From positions 1 through 16,884 of the forward strand of contig JAGGYO010000032.1 in the NCBI GenBank assembly GCA_021162505.1: a stretch of 16,884 bases of DNA. Reading direction: 5' to 3'. Within the stretch, counting starts at the first letter, position 1. Every line of letters starts with the position of its first letter. Shown here piece after piece: positions 6,378-11,777 of this stretch. Made by a program: the position numbers and the translations under genes. This DNA is from a bacterium. Lineage in GTDB: Bacteria; AUK180. The notes beneath the pieces are model-generated. The model saw only the letters and a list, made by a program, of their open reading frames with translations, was not told the origin of the DNA and did no database searches.

Positions 6378-7529
6378 CTACTCCTTATATTTAGCTTTTA
6401 TTTCTAATATTTCTTCCAGTCCCTTGAAAAAGCCATCCACAGTATAGGGACAGAACTGTTTTCCCCTCTCCCTCTCAATGTATGTCAGGACTTCTTGCAT
6501 GGGCCACTCTTTTTTATATACTCTTTTAACGCTTAATGCATCAAATACATCTGCTATGGCGCATATTCTTCCCTCTATTGGGATCTCTTCTCCCTTTAAC
6601 TTTTTGGGATAGCCCTCACCGTCCCAACGCTCATGGTGAGTTAAAGCAATTGTTCTAGCCATTTCAATAATAGGATTATCCGGGTTTTTCAAAATATCAC
6701 TACCCATAATAGTGTGCTTATTCATCACTTTTCGTTCTTCTACTGTTAATGGTCCCGGTTTTGTTAATATCCTATCTGGAACCCCGATCTTACCAATGTC
6801 ATGCATTGGTGAAGCGTAGAGCATTAAGTCCTGAAATTCTTCATCAAACCCCATATATTTAGAAATTATTTTTGAATAGTTACTCATTCTCTCAATATGA
6901 TGTGCCGTATCGGGGTCCTTATATTCAGATGCTTTTACTAAACGATAAATGGTTGATAGATTTGAATCCTTTAAATCTTTTGCTAAAATAGCATTTTTTA
7001 ATGATATTGCCGCGAACGAAGCCAAGGTTTGGATCAAGCTTACCGTACCTTTATCATAATGTACTACTTGTCCGGATTTATTTCTTCCATTAATAAGTTG
7101 GAGGATCCCGAGAATTGTACCTTCCCTATCTTTTAAAGGTATTGCCAATATGGACCTGGTTTTATATTCAAATTTTTTATCAAAAGAATCCAAAAATCTA
7201 TATGGTTTATCTTTGGGAATTTTATATGCATCCTTTATATTAACGATCTCACCGGTTAGAGCTGCATAGCCGGCAATGTTTTCTTTTGATAGAGCTATAG
7301 GATAGGGTTTGAACAGCACTTCTCCTTTCAAATTGAACTTTTTTTCTAATACTTCGTTTTGGCTGATGATAAAATCTAAGACATTTTTTCTTTTAATATA
7401 CAAACTTCCCCCTTCGGAATTTGCAATCTCTCTGGATGTCTCCACTATCTTTTTGAAAAGATTATCAAGCTTCATTTCTGAAGATAGCATCAACCCCAAT
7501 TGAATTATTTTATCATACACATTATCCAT
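6378..7529 (-). CDS. GAF-HD-GYP protein, probable cyclic-di-GMP phosphodiesterase
   Basis: 383 residues from ATG 7529. A GAF sensory domain occupies about 18-180 (SEGGSLYIKR near 38-47, ILAIPLKDREG near 127-137, LGILQLING near 140-148). An HD-GYP domain follows at about 190-375. Its metal and catalytic signatures are complete: the HD pair H243-D244 in MHDIGKIGVPD, HHERWDGEGYP (298-308) and IADVFDALS (325-333). HD-GYP enzymes hydrolyse cyclic-di-GMP to GMP; the GAF ligand is unknown. There are no membrane helices, so it is cytosolic. An upstream in-frame ATG at 7535 lies inside the predicted promoter spacing. I prefer 7529, where the -10 element predicts the transcript to begin. It heads the five-gene operon that ends with NFACT-R. 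Confidence 0.92.
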   Translation of the reverse strand: MDNVYDKIIQLGLMLSSEMKLDNLFKKIVETSREIANSEGGSLYIKRKNVLDFIISQNEVLEKKFNLKGEVLFKPYPIALSKENIAGYAALTGEIVNIKDAYKIPKDKPYRFLDSFDKKFEYKTRSILAIPLKDREGTILGILQLINGRNKSGQVVHYDKGTVSLIQTLASFAAISLKNAILAKDLKDSNLSTIYRLVKASEYKDPDTAHHIERMSNYSKIISKYMGFDEEFQDLMLYASPMHDIGKIGVPDRILTKPGPLTVEERKVMNKHTIMGSDILKNPDNPIIEMARTIALTHHERWDGEGYPKKLKGEEIPIEGRICAIADVFDALSVKRVYKKEWPMQEVLTYIERERGKQFCPYTVDGFFKGLEEILEIKAKYKE

Positions 7530-7535
7530 ACACAT

Positions 7536-7563
7536 ATTATAATAAATTTTGCAAAAAAATCAA
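7536..7563 (-). promoter_or_regulatory. Promoter of the five-gene minus-strand operon, predicted leaderless
   Basis: On the minus strand, TTGATT (7563-7558) and a perfect -10 TATAAT (7541-7536) are 16 bp apart. Six nt then lead to the ATG at 7529, so transcription should start at the A of that codon. No Shine-Dalgarno is present upstream. This decides the start codon of the HD-GYP gene. Confidence 0.6.
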
Positions 7564-7706
7564 ATAAATTTAGAATAATAAATGTAAATAGACGAAAGGA
7601 TAATAAAAAGTAATAGGATGGTTTACCGAATATTTACTTTTTGACTTTCAGTATCCGAAGTTTTAACACGAATCTCTGTTATTAGCGTAGCGATACATTG
7701 GTATAA

Positions 7707-7758
7707 AGGCAAAATAAGCTTTTGCCTATAAAAAAATATGGGACTATGGTCCTTTTTT
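7707..7758 (+). ncRNA. Possible small RNA 3' end or attenuator: hairpin followed by terminator-like hairpin
   Basis: AGGCAAAA (7707-7714) pairs perfectly with TTTTGCCT (7720-7727) around the loop TAAGC. Fourteen bp later GGAC and GTCC (7741-7752) form a short stem with loop TATG, followed by six T (7753-7758). A preceding A run makes the second hairpin usable in either direction. A terminator between two divergent genes has no annotated transcript to end, so a short RNA could lie here. The only promoter-like element upstream is TTGACT (7641-7646) with a poor -10. Low confidence. Confidence 0.25.
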
Positions 7759-7763
7759 ATAAT

Positions 7764-7779
7764 CCCTTATTAACAAAGG
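7764..7779. repeat. Palindrome copy 1 (imperfect) upstream of gpsA
   Basis: CCCTTATTAACAAAGG matches the perfect palindrome at 7866-7881 at 14 of 16 positions. The two copies are 102 bp apart, start to start. Their shared TTATTAA core and location before a strong promoter suggest a repressor or activator site pair. Confidence 0.4.
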
Positions 7780-7865
7780 ACTTAAAAACGGAATAAATCA
7801 AATAACCCAGTATAACACTAAATACACCTATATCGAATGTTAATAAATTTTAAAAAGATTGTAAA

Positions 7866-7881
7866 CCTTTATTAATAAAGG
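7866..7881. promoter_or_regulatory. Perfect 16-bp palindrome, candidate operator of gpsA
   Basis: CCTTTATTAATAAAGG is an exact inverted repeat ending 20 bp before the -35 of gpsA. A similar copy lies at 7764-7779. The position suits a regulator binding site. It could also form an RNA hairpin, but no gene upstream would need a terminator here. Confidence 0.4.
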
Positions 7882-7901
7882 GAAAAAAATAAAAAAAATA
7901 C

Positions 7902-7929
7902 TTGACAAAGAAAAATAAAGTTGTATAAT
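7902..7929 (+). promoter_or_regulatory. Consensus promoter of gpsA, predicted leaderless
   Basis: Both hexamers match consensus exactly: TTGACA (7902-7907) and TATAAT (7924-7929), spacing 16 bp. Six nt (7930-7935) follow before the ATG at 7936, so the start site should coincide with the start codon. No Shine-Dalgarno exists. The in-frame TTG at 7921 lies inside this promoter and cannot be the start. Confidence 0.75.
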
Positions 7930-7935
7930 TTACCT

Positions 7936-8946
7936 ATGATGATATTAGTTATAGGTGCTGGTGGATGGGGCACAGCAATTTCAATACTACTTTCAAAGAG
8001 TTCCGAAGAAAATGAAATACTCATTTGGGATTATTTTCCGGAAACATTAGAGCATATAAAGAATGAGAGAATGAACCCGGATTATTTACCTAATATTGAG
8101 ATTCCCGGTACTATTACTCCCTGCTATTCACTTGATGACGGCATTGAAAAAGCTGATATTATCTTTTCAGTTGTTCCTTCCATTGGTCTGGAAAATGTTA
8201 AAGTTCATTTTATGAATAAAGATATAAGTGGGTTAAGGGCAGTGGTAAGTGCCACTAAGGGTTTTCACATCCAAAGTAAAAAGCGTGTTTCAGAGATATG
8301 GCATGAAATATTAGGCAATGATTTCGAGAATAAATATTTGGTCCTTTCCGGACCCTCTCATGCAGAAGAGGTAGCCAAAAGTAAGATCACTGCAATTTCC
8401 ATTGCATCAAAGAACATTGAATTAGCAAGAGAAATTTCAAATTTGGTTTCCAATGAATTTTTCAGAGCATATTCTGCAGAGGATATAATAGGTGTTGAAC
8501 TCGGCGGTGCTTTGAAAAATATCATGGCAATAGGAGCCGGTATTATTGATGGACTGGAATTAGGTGATAATGCCAAAGCAGCATTTATCACGAGAAGCTT
8601 GTACGAAATTATTCGATTTGGAACCCATTTTGGAGCAAAAAAAGATACTTTTTTCGGTTTATCCGGATTGGGCGACCTTATCGTTACCTGCAGTAGTGTA
8701 TTATCAAGAAATCATTTTGTAGGTGTGCAATTGGCACAAGGTAAAAAAATAGAAGATATTATTAATAATATGAAAATGGTAGCGGAAGGTGTTAAAACCA
8801 CTAAGATCGTTTATGAGATTTCTAAAGAACATAATCTTGATATGCCAATTACAGGGGTTATTCATGACATTTTAATGGGAAGCGATCTAAAATTAGAAAT
8901 AAAAAAGTTAATGACCCGTTCATTGAAGGACGAGGTATTTTATTAA
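7936..8946 (+). CDS. gpsA: NAD(P)-dependent glycerol-3-phosphate dehydrogenase
   Basis: 336 residues, the usual length. It interconverts dihydroxyacetone phosphate and glycerol-3-phosphate in the cytosol, supplying the backbone of phospholipids. The dinucleotide-binding motif GAGGWGTA is at residues 7-14. The substrate region LSGPSHAEEVA and the C-terminal block VELGGALKNIMAIGAGI, with the catalytic lysine, then GDNAKAAFITR and GLSGLGDLIVTC are all conserved. I start it at ATG 7936 because a consensus -10 ends 6 nt before it; a second ATG follows at once (7939). It is the first gene of a unit with HU 22 nt downstream. Two palindromes upstream may regulate it. Nothing is missing from the enzyme. 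Confidence 0.96.
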   Translation: MMILVIGAGGWGTAISILLSKSSEENEILIWDYFPETLEHIKNERMNPDYLPNIEIPGTITPCYSLDDGIEKADIIFSVVPSIGLENVKVHFMNKDISGLRAVVSATKGFHIQSKKRVSEIWHEILGNDFENKYLVLSGPSHAEEVAKSKITAISIASKNIELAREISNLVSNEFFRAYSAEDIIGVELGGALKNIMAIGAGIIDGLELGDNAKAAFITRSLYEIIRFGTHFGAKKDTFFGLSGLGDLIVTCSSVLSRNHFVGVQLAQGKKIEDIINNMKMVAEGVKTTKIVYEISKEHNLDMPITGVIHDILMGSDLKLEIKKLMTRSLKDEVFY

Positions 8947-8968
8947 CTATTATACATAGGAGGCTATT

Positions 8969-9256
8969 ATGGCTAATGTCACAAAGAAGGACTTGGTCGG
9001 CGCAGTTGCTGAAACAGCTGGCGTCACAAAAGCACAGGCTGCAAAGGCTGTTAATGCATTCGTGGACACAATCATTGGTTCATTGAAGAAAAAGAAAAAA
9101 GTCACATTGATCGGCTTTGGTACTTTTTCAGTAAAAGCAAGAAAAGCAAGAAGAGGAATTAATCCAAAAACAAAAGAACCGATTAAGATTCCAGCAAAGA
9201 AAGTTCCACATTTTTCTGCCAGCAAAAAGTTAAAAGAAGCTGTTGCAAAAAAATAA
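8969..9256 (+). CDS. HU-family DNA-binding protein
   Basis: A 95-residue basic nucleoid protein that dimerises and bends DNA. It has the family pattern: MANVTKKDLVGAVAETAG at the N-terminus, IGFGTFSVKARKARRGINP leading to the DNA-binding arm (GINPKTKEPIKIPAKKVPHF), then the closing helix. The usual AGK near the end is ASK. The extra lysine run KKKKK after the first helices is notable but not unusual. A strong ribosome binding site AGGAGG (8958-8963) lies 5 nt before the ATG, in contrast to the leaderless gpsA ahead of it. Co-transcription with gpsA is likely, and a GC-rich terminator follows. HU and IHF are not reliably separated by sequence here. Confidence 0.95.
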   Translation: MANVTKKDLVGAVAETAGVTKAQAAKAVNAFVDTIIGSLKKKKKVTLIGFGTFSVKARKARRGINPKTKEPIKIPAKKVPHFSASKKLKEAVAKK

Positions 9257-9282
9257 TTAACGGACTTTAAACTTGACAGTTA

Positions 9283-9303
9283 GGGGGGAGTTTTACTCCC
9301 CCC
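9283..9303 (+). terminator. Strong GC-rich hairpin terminator after the HU gene
   Basis: GGGGGGAGT (9283-9291) pairs perfectly with ACTCCCCCC (9295-9303) around a TTT loop. A T-rich but interrupted tail follows (ATTTCAATTTATTTTA). It ends only 16 nt before the MerR-type gene, so it must either be partly read through or the next gene needs its own promoter. Confidence 0.75.
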
Positions 9304-9319
9304 ATTTCAATTTATTTTA

Positions 9320-9622
9320 ATGAACAATCAGAAGTTATTCTATAAAATTTCAGATGTCGCCAAAAAAGTCGGAGTGACACCTCAAACGGTAAGAAACCGT
9401 ATTAAAGATTTTCCGCAATTACATGTTAAAACGGATGTTAATGGCAGACGATCCTTTACGAAAAATAATATTGACATTCTAATCAAGATAGAAAAACTCA
9501 GAAAAAGGGGGTATACTGTCCAGGGAATAAAAAATTATTTTTCGAAAAGGGTTGACAAAAACATAGAAAGTATTATAATAAGGATTAATAAGCTCATTGA
9601 TCGGATCGACAATGTTCTATAA
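9320..9622 (+). CDS. MerR-type helix-turn-helix protein
   Basis: 100 residues. A MerR-type winged helix-turn-helix occupies about 7-72: YKISDVAKKVGVTPQTVRN, RIKDFPQLHV, NGRRSFTKNNIDILIKIEKL and RGYTVQGIKNYF. A short basic helical tail (75-100) could dimerise the protein. No effector-binding domain is present. HU/IHF - MerR-type - tRNA-Pro is, as I recall, a neighbourhood also seen in several proteobacterial groups, which supports a conserved though uncharacterised role. No Shine-Dalgarno precedes the ATG and no convincing promoter fits between the upstream terminator and the start, so its expression is unexplained. The tRNA begins 8 nt after its stop. Confidence 0.85.
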   Translation: MNNQKLFYKISDVAKKVGVTPQTVRNRIKDFPQLHVKTDVNGRRSFTKNNIDILIKIEKLRKRGYTVQGIKNYFSKRVDKNIESIIIRINKLIDRIDNVL

Positions 9623-9630
9623 AATAATAT

Positions 9631-9708
9631 CGGGGCGTAGCGCAGTCCGGTAGCGCACTGGCATGGGGGGGCCAGGTGTCGCTGGTTCGAATCCAGTCGC
9701 CCCGACCA
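9631..9708 (+). tRNA. tRNA-Pro (anticodon GGG) with an 8-nt anticodon loop as read
   Basis: A full cloverleaf is visible. The acceptor CGGGGCG (9631-9637) pairs with CGCCCCG (9698-9704). The D arm is GCGC/GCGC. The anticodon stem CTGGC (9658-9662) pairs with GCCAG (9671-9675). The T arm is GCTGG-TTCGAAT-CCAGT, and CCA is encoded (9706-9708). The anticodon loop reads A, T and six G (9663-9670): 8 nt instead of 7, so the gene is 78 nt rather than the usual 77 for this tRNA. GGG is the anticodon in normal numbering. The extra G could be real, as in the +1 frameshift suppressor tRNA-Pro sufB2, or an error in a G7 run. Identity as tRNA-Pro is secure. Confidence 0.93.
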
Positions 9709-9736
9709 CTTCTTTTTCGCTATGAAGAAAATCAAA

Positions 9737-9765
9737 ATCAATGTTTTTTTATTGAACATATTGAT
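9737..9765. terminator. Possible bidirectional hairpin between tRNA-Pro and the convergent membrane gene
   Basis: ATCAATGTT (9737-9745) pairs with AAC and ATTGAT (9755-9765), with a 2-nt bulge and a T-rich loop. It lies in the 90-bp gap between converging units. The stem is AT-rich and no clean T run follows, so function is uncertain. Confidence 0.25.
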
Positions 9766-9798
9766 TTAGAAATATTAAAAACTATTGGAAAATCTGAA

Positions 9799-10161
9799 TT
9801 ATTTCTTTTTGTAATGTGAAAAGATAGATATTATGATAAATAATGCTATCCAAAATAGTATATCGAGGATAAAATATCCGAGATCAAAAGGTTTTTTATT
9901 TGCGATTTTTGAAAACAATTTCACATTTAAATTTGGATGATAAAAAATAAAAGGAATTCCTTTGTTAGAGCTAATAAAATTTGAGAAAGGATTCATAATA
10001 AATTTGGTTAGGAAGGCTGCTAAAAACCCCATAATAGACGAAAAAATAAGTATTTTTTTGAATTTCATTTTACCGAATAATAGCTTTTTCAGTATGAGAA
10101 AAACAATAGAGAATAATGATATGATGCCAAGTATGTAAATTGTCTGTTCAAATTCTGTCAT
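9799..10161 (-). CDS. Small membrane protein of unknown function, three predicted helices
   Basis: About 120 residues from ATG 10161 (MTEFEQTIYILGIIS). Hydrophobic segments lie near 7-24, 37-57 and 93-112, separated by a basic loop and a polar region (NKGIPFIFYHPNLNVK), with a lysine tail. I recognise no family. An open frame extends upstream to a TTG at 10218, but a TACAAT -10 element ends 5 nt before ATG 10161. That extension would have to be encoded in the promoter itself, so I use the ATG. It lies downstream of the ArsR-type gene on the same strand but seems to have its own promoter. Confidence 0.6.
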   Translation of the reverse strand: MTEFEQTIYILGIISLFSIVFLILKKLLFGKMKFKKILIFSSIMGFLAAFLTKFIMNPFSNFISSNKGIPFIFYHPNLNVKLFSKIANKKPFDLGYFILDILFWIALFIIISIFSHYKKK

Positions 10162-10166
10162 AACAT

Positions 10167-10195
10167 ATTGTAGCAAAAAATCAATTTTATACCAA
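10167..10195 (-). promoter_or_regulatory. Promoter of the small membrane gene, predicted leaderless
   Basis: On the minus strand TTGGTA (10195-10190) and TACAAT (10172-10167) are 17 bp apart, and 5 nt separate the -10 from the ATG at 10161. The -35 is weak, matching 4 of 6. Position and spacing mirror the other leaderless heads in this window. Confidence 0.45.
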
Positions 10196-10214
10196 AAATT
10201 TTCATTGCATTTTC

Positions 10215-10244
10215 GCAATTGACCAATTGCCCAATTAGCTAATT
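10215..10244. repeat. AATTGACC-type repeat at the 3' end of the arsR-like gene
   Basis: GCAATT-GACC-AATTGC (10215-10230) is an inverted repeat. AATTAGCTAATT (10233-10244) is a perfect 12-bp palindrome that overlaps the stop codon of the ArsR-type gene. The 13-mer AATTGACCAATTG (10217-10229) recurs exactly at 10564-10576 on the other side of that gene. Confidence 0.6.
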
Positions 10245-10527
10245 ACTTATTTCTTTTTAAGATATCTTCTGCTTTTTCAATAATTTCAAAAATTCCCTTG
10301 TATTTGATATAGTAAATTTTGTTCATATTATGTGGTAAAAACCAGACTATACCAAGATCTTTTAAAATTCTTAAATGCTTTGAAACGGTAGAAGTTTTTC
10401 TATCAAGTAATTCAGCTAGCTCTTTTGTTGTAGAATTTTTTTCAGAAAGATACTCCAAGATTTTTAATCTTGATTCCGATGCTAAAGCATGAAAAACATT
10501 GATCATTCGCCTTCTTTCTTCTTTCAT
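10243..10527 (-). CDS. ArsR-family winged-helix transcriptional regulator
   Basis: 94 residues. The helix-turn-helix is typical of the family: NVFHALASESRLKILEYLSE, then TTKELAELLDRKTSTVSKHLRILKDLGIV, followed by a wing with the aromatic strand KIYYIKY and a C-terminal dimerisation helix. The cysteine metal site of ArsR/SmtB sensors (ELCVCDL) is absent and the protein has no cysteine, so it is not a classical arsenic or cadmium sensor. ATG 10527 has an excellent ribosome binding site (AGAGGAGG, 10539-10532). An in-frame ATG at 10581 has none and lies in a palindromic repeat. The perfect palindrome at 10564-10583 is a good candidate for its own operator. Targets are unknown. Confidence 0.9.
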   Translation of the reverse strand: MKEERRRMINVFHALASESRLKILEYLSEKNSTTKELAELLDRKTSTVSKHLRILKDLGIVWFLPHNMNKIYYIKYKGIFEIIEKAEDILKRNK

Positions 10528-10563
10528 ATAACCTCCTCTATTAAAATAAAACACCAATGTCGT

Positions 10564-10589
10564 AATTGACCAATTGGTCAATTGGTCAA
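10564..10589. promoter_or_regulatory. 20-bp perfect palindrome plus extra half-site upstream of the arsR-like gene
   Basis: AATTGACCAATTGGTCAATT (10564-10583) is an exact inverted repeat, and TTGGTCAA is repeated at 10582-10589, giving three half-sites at about 8-bp spacing. It lies 37 bp upstream of the ArsR-type start codon and suits autoregulation. The same 13-mer occurs downstream of the gene, so a repeat-element origin is the alternative. Confidence 0.5.
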
Positions 10590-10758
10590 AAGGTAAGATG
10601 TGTTTGTATTGTTATCTTAACACATTTTTTAGAAAAAATGAAATTAAGCTGTTAAAAAGACATAGTACGGTAAGGATAATGGTTTTTGCATACTAATTGG
10701 AATCAAATGGTGTAAAAAACATTTTCTATATTTGTATAAAAAAAAATTCAAAAAACCC

Positions 10759-10786
10759 TTGATTTATTTTAAAAAAATTATATAAT
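10759..10786 (+). promoter_or_regulatory. Promoter of the porV-like / giant surface protein unit
   Basis: TTGATT (10759-10764) and a perfect TATAAT (10781-10786) are 16 bp apart. Transcription should begin near 10793, leaving a 29-nt leader with a GGAGG ribosome binding site (10811-10815). The rest of the gap back to 10590 is AT-rich; I see only a loose TGTGTT/AACACA stem followed by T6 there. Confidence 0.65.
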
Positions 10787-10821
10787 ATCCTGATAAAGAT
10801 AAAAACAAACGGAGGTTTCTT

Positions 10822-11745
10822 ATGAAGAAATTTTTTATCATTACTTTCTTGATTTTAGGAGTGACAATTTTTGCAGCATCAAGTGCAGGTACCGCAGCAG
10901 CATCATTTTTAAATATTGGTGTTGGTGCAAGAACAGAAGCATTGGGTGGCGCGTTCATCGGACTTGCCAATGACTATAATGCAATAATTTACAATCCATC
11001 AGGACTTGCATTTATGGAAAAAGGCTCAGTTGCTTTTACGCATTTGAATTGGATAGCTGATACAAATATTAATATGGCAAGTGTTGTTTATGGTATGGAA
11101 GGTATTGGCGTATTCGGTCTCGTATGGGAAAACCTTAATTATGGAGAGATCCAAGGTATGGATGCCACGGGAACAGAAACGAATAAATTCACACCGACAG
11201 ATTCTTTTTTTGGCCTGTCATACGGAAGAAAAATAAATGATGATTTCAGTGTTGGACTTACTTTAAAATATATAATGTCGATAATTGATACCTATAATGC
11301 AAATGCTTTTGGTTTTGACCTTGGCGGACTCTATAAGATGACAGTAGCTGAAAGACCACTTGGTATTGGTTTGAGCGTAAGAAATGTTGGTTCAAAGATG
11401 ACCTATGTTACCGAAGGTGATCCTATTCCAATGTATTTTGGCTTGGGCGCAAGTTATGGTGTTTTAGTAAGTGATACCAATAATATTATGGCATTATTTG
11501 ATATGGGTAAGGCAAGTGATACCGATTTCAGATTTAATGTCGGTGTAGAATATAGTTTTAAAGATTATTTAAATATCCGACTTGGTTATAAAGCAGGCGG
11601 TTATGATGTTGAAGGCTTTGCCGGTGGTTTGGGAGCAGGATATACATTATCCAATGGAATGCGATTGCAGCTTGATTATTCCTATGGTTCAACCATCACA
11701 GAATTCAAAGATATTCATAGAATTTCATTTTCTTTTGGATTTTAA
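10822..11745 (+). CDS. PorV/PorQ-family outer-membrane beta-barrel protein
   Basis: 307 residues with a signal peptide (about 1-19, ending FAASSAG). The mature N-terminus carries the family signature: ASFLNIGVGARTEALGGAF, then DYNAIIYNPSGLAFMEKG. The rest is alternating beta strands of an outer-membrane barrel, ending in the aromatic-terminated strand ISFSFGF expected of BAM substrates. PorV is the shuttle that delivers type IX substrates to the attachment complex; relatives in other phyla have less certain roles. The ribosome binding site GGAGG is 6 nt from the ATG. The next gene, 32 bp downstream, encodes a protein with a type IX-like sorting tail, so a dedicated carrier-cargo pair is a reasonable inference. 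Which member of the family it is cannot be settled here. Confidence 0.88.
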   Translation: MKKFFIITFLILGVTIFAASSAGTAAASFLNIGVGARTEALGGAFIGLANDYNAIIYNPSGLAFMEKGSVAFTHLNWIADTNINMASVVYGMEGIGVFGLVWENLNYGEIQGMDATGTETNKFTPTDSFFGLSYGRKINDDFSVGLTLKYIMSIIDTYNANAFGFDLGGLYKMTVAERPLGIGLSVRNVGSKMTYVTEGDPIPMYFGLGASYGVLVSDTNNIMALFDMGKASDTDFRFNVGVEYSFKDYLNIRLGYKAGGYDVEGFAGGLGAGYTLSNGMRLQLDYSYGSTITEFKDIHRISFSFGF

Positions 11746-11770
11746 TAGATAGATAGATAGATAGAGAGAG
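11746..11770 (+). repeat. (TAGA)5 microsatellite plus GA run in the translation-initiation region
   Basis: Five perfect TAGA units (11746-11765) are followed by GAGAG, directly after the porV-like stop and 12 nt before the giant gene's ATG. The purine run GAGAGA probably serves as its ribosome binding site. Repeat-number changes would alter the distance between the two genes and perhaps initiation. Confidence 0.75.
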
Positions 11771-11777
11771 ATAAGAA

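Larger units (their letters stand above)
7536..7935. other. Divergent intergenic region with two promoters, hairpins and a duplicated palindrome
   Basis: These 400 bp separate the HD-GYP operon from gpsA. I see no credible coding frame. It holds the minus-strand promoter at its left edge, a strong hairpin (7707-7727), a terminator-like hairpin with T6 (7741-7758), two copies of a TTATTAA-centred palindrome (7764-7779 and 7866-7881), and the gpsA promoter at its right edge. The stretch 7564-7700 shows nothing I can name beyond a lone TTGACT at 7641-7646. Confidence 0.6.

Noticed and set aside
7921..7935. Alternative upstream start (TTG 7921) for gpsA
   Set aside because: The codons lie within the consensus -10 element, and the known family N-terminus begins at the MMILVIGAGG position.
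8950..9225. A long minus-strand frame opposite the HU gene
   Set aside because: It mirrors the lysine- and alanine-rich codons of HU; the HU family match and AGGAGG site on the plus strand decide the strand.
9535..9759. A minus-strand frame across the tRNA
   Set aside because: It runs through the complement of tRNA-Pro, whose cloverleaf is complete, so the frame is an artefact.
10215..10589. Repeated AATTGACC units considered as a CRISPR array
   Set aside because: The units are short, palindromic, lack unique spacers and flank a gene instead of forming a regular array.
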